From: an uncultured Eubacterium sp.
Lineage (GTDB): Bacteria > Bacillota > Clostridia > Lachnospirales > Lachnospiraceae
Direction: 5' to 3'
Assembly: GCA_910584645.1 (NCBI GenBank)
Contig: CAJUAU010000025.1
Coordinates: forward strand, 1 to 44,975
DNA: 44,975 nucleotides
In this document: positions 41,952 through 44,975 of the stretch, one piece after another
How the letters are laid out: each line of letters opens with the position of its first letter
Position numbering within the stretch: position 1 is the stretch's first letter
Notes under the pieces: model-generated
Databases searched by the model: none
The model's input: only the letters and a program-made list of their open reading frames with translations
Told to the model about the DNA's origin: nothing
Program-made: the position numbers and the translations under genes

Positions 41952-43058
41952 TTAACGCCCCGTTCCCATTACCTTTCCCAACTGCTCTATGATGCCTGCA
42001 TTGCCATTCACTGATATTTCATTCACCTTTTCGCAGATTCGCTCCAGATACTCCAGTTCCTTCAACTTATAGAGCGTCTGGTTTTCTTCCATCAGCTTCG
42101 CCGTATTGAGCAGTGAGCGGGTGGAAGCCACTTCTTCCCGTCTGGCGATCACATTTGCCTGCGCTTTTTTCTCTGCGACAAGTACGGAGTTCATGATGTC
42201 CCGGATCTCACCGGGCAGTATGATATCCTTGATCCCGGCTGTCAGGAAGTTTACGCAGAACAGTTTTTCCCTGTCCTTTAGTACGGCATAGATTTCTTTG
42301 GAAATCTGTTCTTTGGCCTCCAGTATCCCGTCCAGTTTATAATTTCCCACAATTTCTCGGATCGCCAGCTGTACCGCGGAGTAGAGCTGGTTTTTCAAAA
42401 TGGAAATGGTTTCAGCAAATTGTACGGCATCCCTTATTTTGTACAGGCAGGTGACATTCATGCGAATACCGATTTTATCCTTGGTGAGGATTTCCTGACC
42501 TACGATATCCAGTTCCTGCTGTTTCATATCGATCACGCGGCAGGTGATATTGTGATCATAATTCCAAAAATGGTATTCGCCTTTGGAAAGCTGGCGCTGC
42601 ATCACATTGTCATAATACAGCAGGCCGACCTCGCCTTCTCCGATCCGTACATTGGTGTAAAATATTTCCGGAATGAGAGAGAGCATCCGCTTGGAAATTT
42701 CTGTCCCGATCAAAGTTTCCTCCATGGACACGATTTTTATGTCATATTTGTCAAATACATTCCAAAACGTATATTCTTTTCGGTTTGCAAAAGATGTCAA
42801 TTTCCCGTTTACATAGATGAAGCCGACAGAGCCGTCCGGTATTTCCATATGTACAGTTGATTCAAGAAATGTGCTGTCTTTGCTGAGTACCTGATAGGGA
42901 GTATCGATATGCTCCAGTTCCCCGGTCATTTCTTCCCTTACGACCTTGTACCCTAGCAGAAAAGGAAAAACGTATGTTCCGGTGAGTACCATTTTTTGAA
43001 ATATTCCATGTTTAAATACAAATCCGGCCTCATTGTCTTTTATTATATATTTCAACAT
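41952..43058 (-). CDS. Slipin / SPFH (Band 7) family protein
   Basis: A 368-residue protein. The N-terminal about 130 residues form a repeated beta module (NEAGFVFKHGIFQKMVLTG and GEVGLLYYDNVMQRQLSKG look alike), followed by the SPFH/Band 7 core (LTKDKIGIRMNVTCLYKIRD, QLYSAVQLAIREIVG). A helical coiled-coil tail has AEKKAQANVIARREEVASTR. Slipins assemble on membranes or as cages. Genes of this type recur beside rtcB, and here the order is rtcB, structured RNA, slipin on one strand. A role in RNA-repair compartments is only a suggestion. A ribosome site (GGAGG) precedes the ATG. It is terminated by the hairpin at 41856-41889. Confidence 0.88.
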   Translation of the reverse strand: MLKYIIKDNEAGFVFKHGIFQKMVLTGTYVFPFLLGYKVVREEMTGELEHIDTPYQVLSKDSTFLESTVHMEIPDGSVGFIYVNGKLTSFANRKEYTFWNVFDKYDIKIVSMEETLIGTEISKRMLSLIPEIFYTNVRIGEGEVGLLYYDNVMQRQLSKGEYHFWNYDHNITCRVIDMKQQELDIVGQEILTKDKIGIRMNVTCLYKIRDAVQFAETISILKNQLYSAVQLAIREIVGNYKLDGILEAKEQISKEIYAVLKDREKLFCVNFLTAGIKDIILPGEIRDIMNSVLVAEKKAQANVIARREEVASTRSLLNTAKLMEENQTLYKLKELEYLERICEKVNEISVNGNAGIIEQLGKVMGTGR

Positions 43059-43129
43059 TAAAAACCTCCATTCTTATTTTTGAAACTGCTGAAGTACCAT
43101 GTGCTTTAATCCCTTTTTCACCTGCCTGC

Positions 43130-43680
43130 TGCGGAAAGCCGGTTAACCAATTGTGCCGAAATAAAATTTCTTTGGGCACAATTTGTTTAACAGATGGTTG
43201 GGATGAAGGACATACCAGCGATCAGATCTGCCTTTGTCCGCCAGTTGTTGTTCATCCGTTCCGGCTGCGGTATTCCCGGTTTTCAGGCTGCCGGCAGGCC
43301 GGCAGGTAAGTCTGTGCTGCACATAGCACAGACTTCGGCGGAAGCAATCGTTTCCTCTACCTGCCTGAAATCGGGATAAAAGCGTTTTTGGTTTGGTGCG
43401 GAGTCGAACCGCGGACTTAACAGGTCCTTCCGTTGTGTGCTCTACCATTGAGCTACCGTCTGTACGGGAGGGATTTGAACCCCCAAATCACAAGTCGGTG
43501 TGCAGTATCCCTGCACGAGAGAAATAAATCTATGAAATACCTGACAGTATGCTGCAGGCACCGCCGGGCAGGAAGTAACTTCCGATGCCCGTGCAAAATA
43601 AATTATTTCCATGATATTTATAGCAGGGTGGTGCCGATCCGGCTTTGGTTTTGCCCTGAGCCGCCCTGCTTTCTGCTGAC
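43130..43680 (-). ncRNA. Structured RNA between rtcB and slipin with tRNA-like module
   Basis: The 623-base gap has no credible gene but many helices. These are 43622-43631/43661-43670 (10 bp); 43565-43570/43586-43591 with an inner GGAAG/CTTCC; a long closing stem 43274-43288/43363-43377; 43308-43318/43325-43335 (perfect 11 bp, 6-base loop); and 43151-43157/43175-43181. Between 43390 and 43489 lies a tRNA-like module in minus-strand sense. An acceptor-like stem GATTTGG/CCAAACC encloses a T-arm-like GGG-TTCAAAT-CCC, a D-arm GCTC-AATGGTA-GAGC, an anticodon-like arm GGAC-CTGTTAA-GTCC (GTT, Asn) and a T-arm GCGG-TTCGACT-CCGC. The arm order and spacing rule out a normal tRNA. It resembles bacterial Y RNAs, whose tRNA-mimicking modules are known and which can be linked to rtcB. 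Exact ends are unknown. Confidence 0.6.
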
Positions 43681-43681
43681 G

Positions 43682-44914
43682 TTATCCTTTTACAACGCCA
43701 ATGGTCTTTAGTTTTCGTATCGGTGTTACTATATCCTGCTGCTGCGCCATCACTTCATCGATATCTTTGTAGGCGAACCGGCACTCCTCCGCCACGTCGT
43801 TTTTCTTGCGCTTTCCGAGCACTACGCCCTGTTCTTTCAGGTCTACGATGACTTCTTCCACAGAAAACGCCTGTCTTGCACCCGTTCGGGAGTAGTTTCT
43901 TCCGGCGCCGTGTGAGGATGTACAAAAGGATTCTTTGTGTCCCTTTCCCTGTACCACATAGCTGTATGAGCCCATCGCGCCCGGTATGACAGCCAGTTCA
44001 CCCTCGCGTACCCGGGTAGCGCCTTTGCGGTGTACCCAGACATTTGCATCATAATGATGTTCCAGTGCCGCATAGTTGTGGTGGCAGTTGATCTCCTGAC
44101 CGAATTCTACCGTATGTCCGGTGTGTTTTTCAATCAATTCTTTTACGATGCAGCAGGTTTTATCTAACATATGGGCGCGGTTTTCGTAGGCATAATCCAT
44201 CGCCAGATTCATCCAGTGGATGTACTGCTGACCCTCGTCTGTATGTACAGGCAGGAAGGAAAGGTGGTATTCGTCCTTTACCTCGCTGTACCATCTTTTG
44301 TTCAATTCACTTGCTTTTTTATGGAAATGATCACAGATGGCTTTCCCTAAATGGCGGCTTCCCGAATGGATCATCAGGCAGAGGTATCCGTCCTGATCTT
44401 CCTGCAGTTCAATAAAATGGTTGCCGCCGCCGAGGCTTCCCACCTGAAAGTAACCGTCGTCGATCAAGGGGACGAGTTCCGTATCTGTCTCATATTTTTC
44501 CATTTCCTCCTTCGCCCGGTCAAGTACATCGGACGGCTGCGGGGTTTTGTACCGCTCTGCGTTCAGCGGGATCGACCGCATGATATTGCCGATGATTGAC
44601 TGAATGATCGTACCGTTTCCGGTCTGAACGTCTTTTATCTCTTCAATGCGGATGTTCGTTGGAATAAAGTCCATCCCGCATCCGATATCAACGCCTACGG
44701 CGTTCGGAATGACCACATCCTTTGCCGCAATCACACCGCCGATGGGCATTCCCTTTCCTGCGTGGGTATCTGGCATCAGGCACACCCATTTGTGAAGGAA
44801 GGGAAGCTGGGACAGGTGATATGCCTGTTCCAGACATTTTTCCTCCAACTGATTTTCGTCTTTCAACCAGATCTTTACCGGGAATTTCGTGTTATCGTTA
44901 TACAGTACAAACAT
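43682..44914 (-). CDS. rtcB: RNA-splicing ligase RtcB
   Basis: A 410-residue GTP/Mn-dependent RNA ligase that joins 2',3'-cyclic phosphate or 3'-phosphate to 5'-OH ends and so repairs cleaved tRNA. I start it at 44914 (MFVLYNDNTKF), where CGAGGAGAGG precedes the ATG; the longer frame to 44965 lacks a site. The motifs are complete: MPDTHAGKGMPIGGV, GVDIGCGM with the metal Cys, GSLGGGNHFIE, INCHHNYA with the guanylylated His region, and SSHGAGRNYSR. The length matches E. coli RtcB. It is the first gene of the visible rtcB-RNA-slipin unit; its promoter is at or beyond the window edge. No rtcR or archease gene is visible. Confidence 0.97.
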   Translation of the reverse strand: MFVLYNDNTKFPVKIWLKDENQLEEKCLEQAYHLSQLPFLHKWVCLMPDTHAGKGMPIGGVIAAKDVVIPNAVGVDIGCGMDFIPTNIRIEEIKDVQTGNGTIIQSIIGNIMRSIPLNAERYKTPQPSDVLDRAKEEMEKYETDTELVPLIDDGYFQVGSLGGGNHFIELQEDQDGYLCLMIHSGSRHLGKAICDHFHKKASELNKRWYSEVKDEYHLSFLPVHTDEGQQYIHWMNLAMDYAYENRAHMLDKTCCIVKELIEKHTGHTVEFGQEINCHHNYAALEHHYDANVWVHRKGATRVREGELAVIPGAMGSYSYVVQGKGHKESFCTSSHGAGRNYSRTGARQAFSVEEVIVDLKEQGVVLGKRKKNDVAEECRFAYKDIDEVMAQQQDIVTPIRKLKTIGVVKG

Positions 44915-44975
44915 ATCATCCTCTCCTCGTATTATAAAGTAGTAGTGTTTATAGTCCCTCTCCAAGGACTGTATG

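Larger units (their letters stand above)
39818..44975 (-). mobile_element. skin-like sigK-intervening element, left part
   Basis: The element starts at the sigK junction and continues past the end of the window; at least 5.1 kb is visible. The visible cargo on the minus strand is recombinase, a 69-aa protein, slipin, structured RNA and rtcB. The right border is not seen, so I cannot prove that slipin and rtcB are inside rather than beyond it, but no sigK 5' half occurs before 44975. Confidence 0.65.

Noticed and set aside
41775..42014. 79-codon plus-strand ORF between recombinase and slipin
   Set aside because: It runs through the slipin terminator and into the antisense of slipin, with no ribosome site.
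43388..43516. Normal tRNA-Asn (GTT) gene or pair of tRNA genes on the minus strand
   Set aside because: There are 11 extra bases between the D- and anticodon-like arms, no variable loop, and acceptor pairing only works around an additional T-like hairpin. It is described as a tRNA-like RNA instead.

Overview
The window looks like chromosome of a spore-forming gut Firmicute of the class Clostridia, most likely a Lachnospiraceae (Blautia/Ruminococcus-like). The basis is moderate G+C, strong AGGAGG ribosome sites, an Ile T-box in front of a long (IleRS2-type) ileS, clostridial ThiC and glycogen phosphorylase, SpoIID, sigK and Csp-type subtilase genes, and LRR/Big-type surface proteins. The genus cannot be fixed by eye.

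Layout. 0.2-1.9 kb: two uncharacterised genes. 1.9-7.0 kb: an AraC-type regulator divergent from a very large secreted carbohydrate-active protein, with a 205-bp inverted-repeat element between them. 7.0-11.7 kb: a PqqD/HPr-kinase-like fusion plus an ABC exporter, and a nearby signal-peptidase-like gene. These are probably parts of a peptide-modification locus, separated by a scarred stretch that holds a broken PIN-domain toxin gene. 11.8-25.7 kb: mostly housekeeping and envelope genes (thiC, a SpoIID-like gene, a BrkB/YihY membrane protein, a subtilisin, an HD-domain protein, T-box-ileS, glgP).

25.8-30.7 kb: a 1071-residue secreted multidomain protein (CBM2-like, Ca-binding repeats, VWA, C-terminal papain/C39-like peptidase), followed by two tandem paralogous membrane-anchored proteins. 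The layout resembles a polymorphic toxin with duplicated immunity genes. 30.9-36.8 kb: an accessory region built from scars (IS256 transposase piece, fused remnant of conjugative-element genes, truncated AAA ATPase) around one intact 1017-residue metallophosphoesterase-STAND NTPase-repeat protein, a candidate anti-phage gene.

36.9-44.9 kb: an SDR dehydrogenase, then a Csp-like subtilase whose start codon overlaps the stop of the 3' part of sigK. The sigK coding sequence is cut at a conserved internal motif by the end of a large serine recombinase gene. This is the arrangement of the sporulation-excised skin elements. The element runs off the right edge of the window. The part of it seen here carries the recombinase, a small possible directionality factor, a slipin (SPFH) gene and rtcB. 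Between slipin and rtcB lies about 620 nt of non-coding, strongly structured sequence with tRNA-like D-, anticodon- and T-arms on the same strand.

The three most interesting systems are the split sigK/skin-like element, the rtcB - tRNA-like RNA - slipin cluster beside it, and the metallophosphoesterase-STAND protein with near-identical 120-bp internal repeats.
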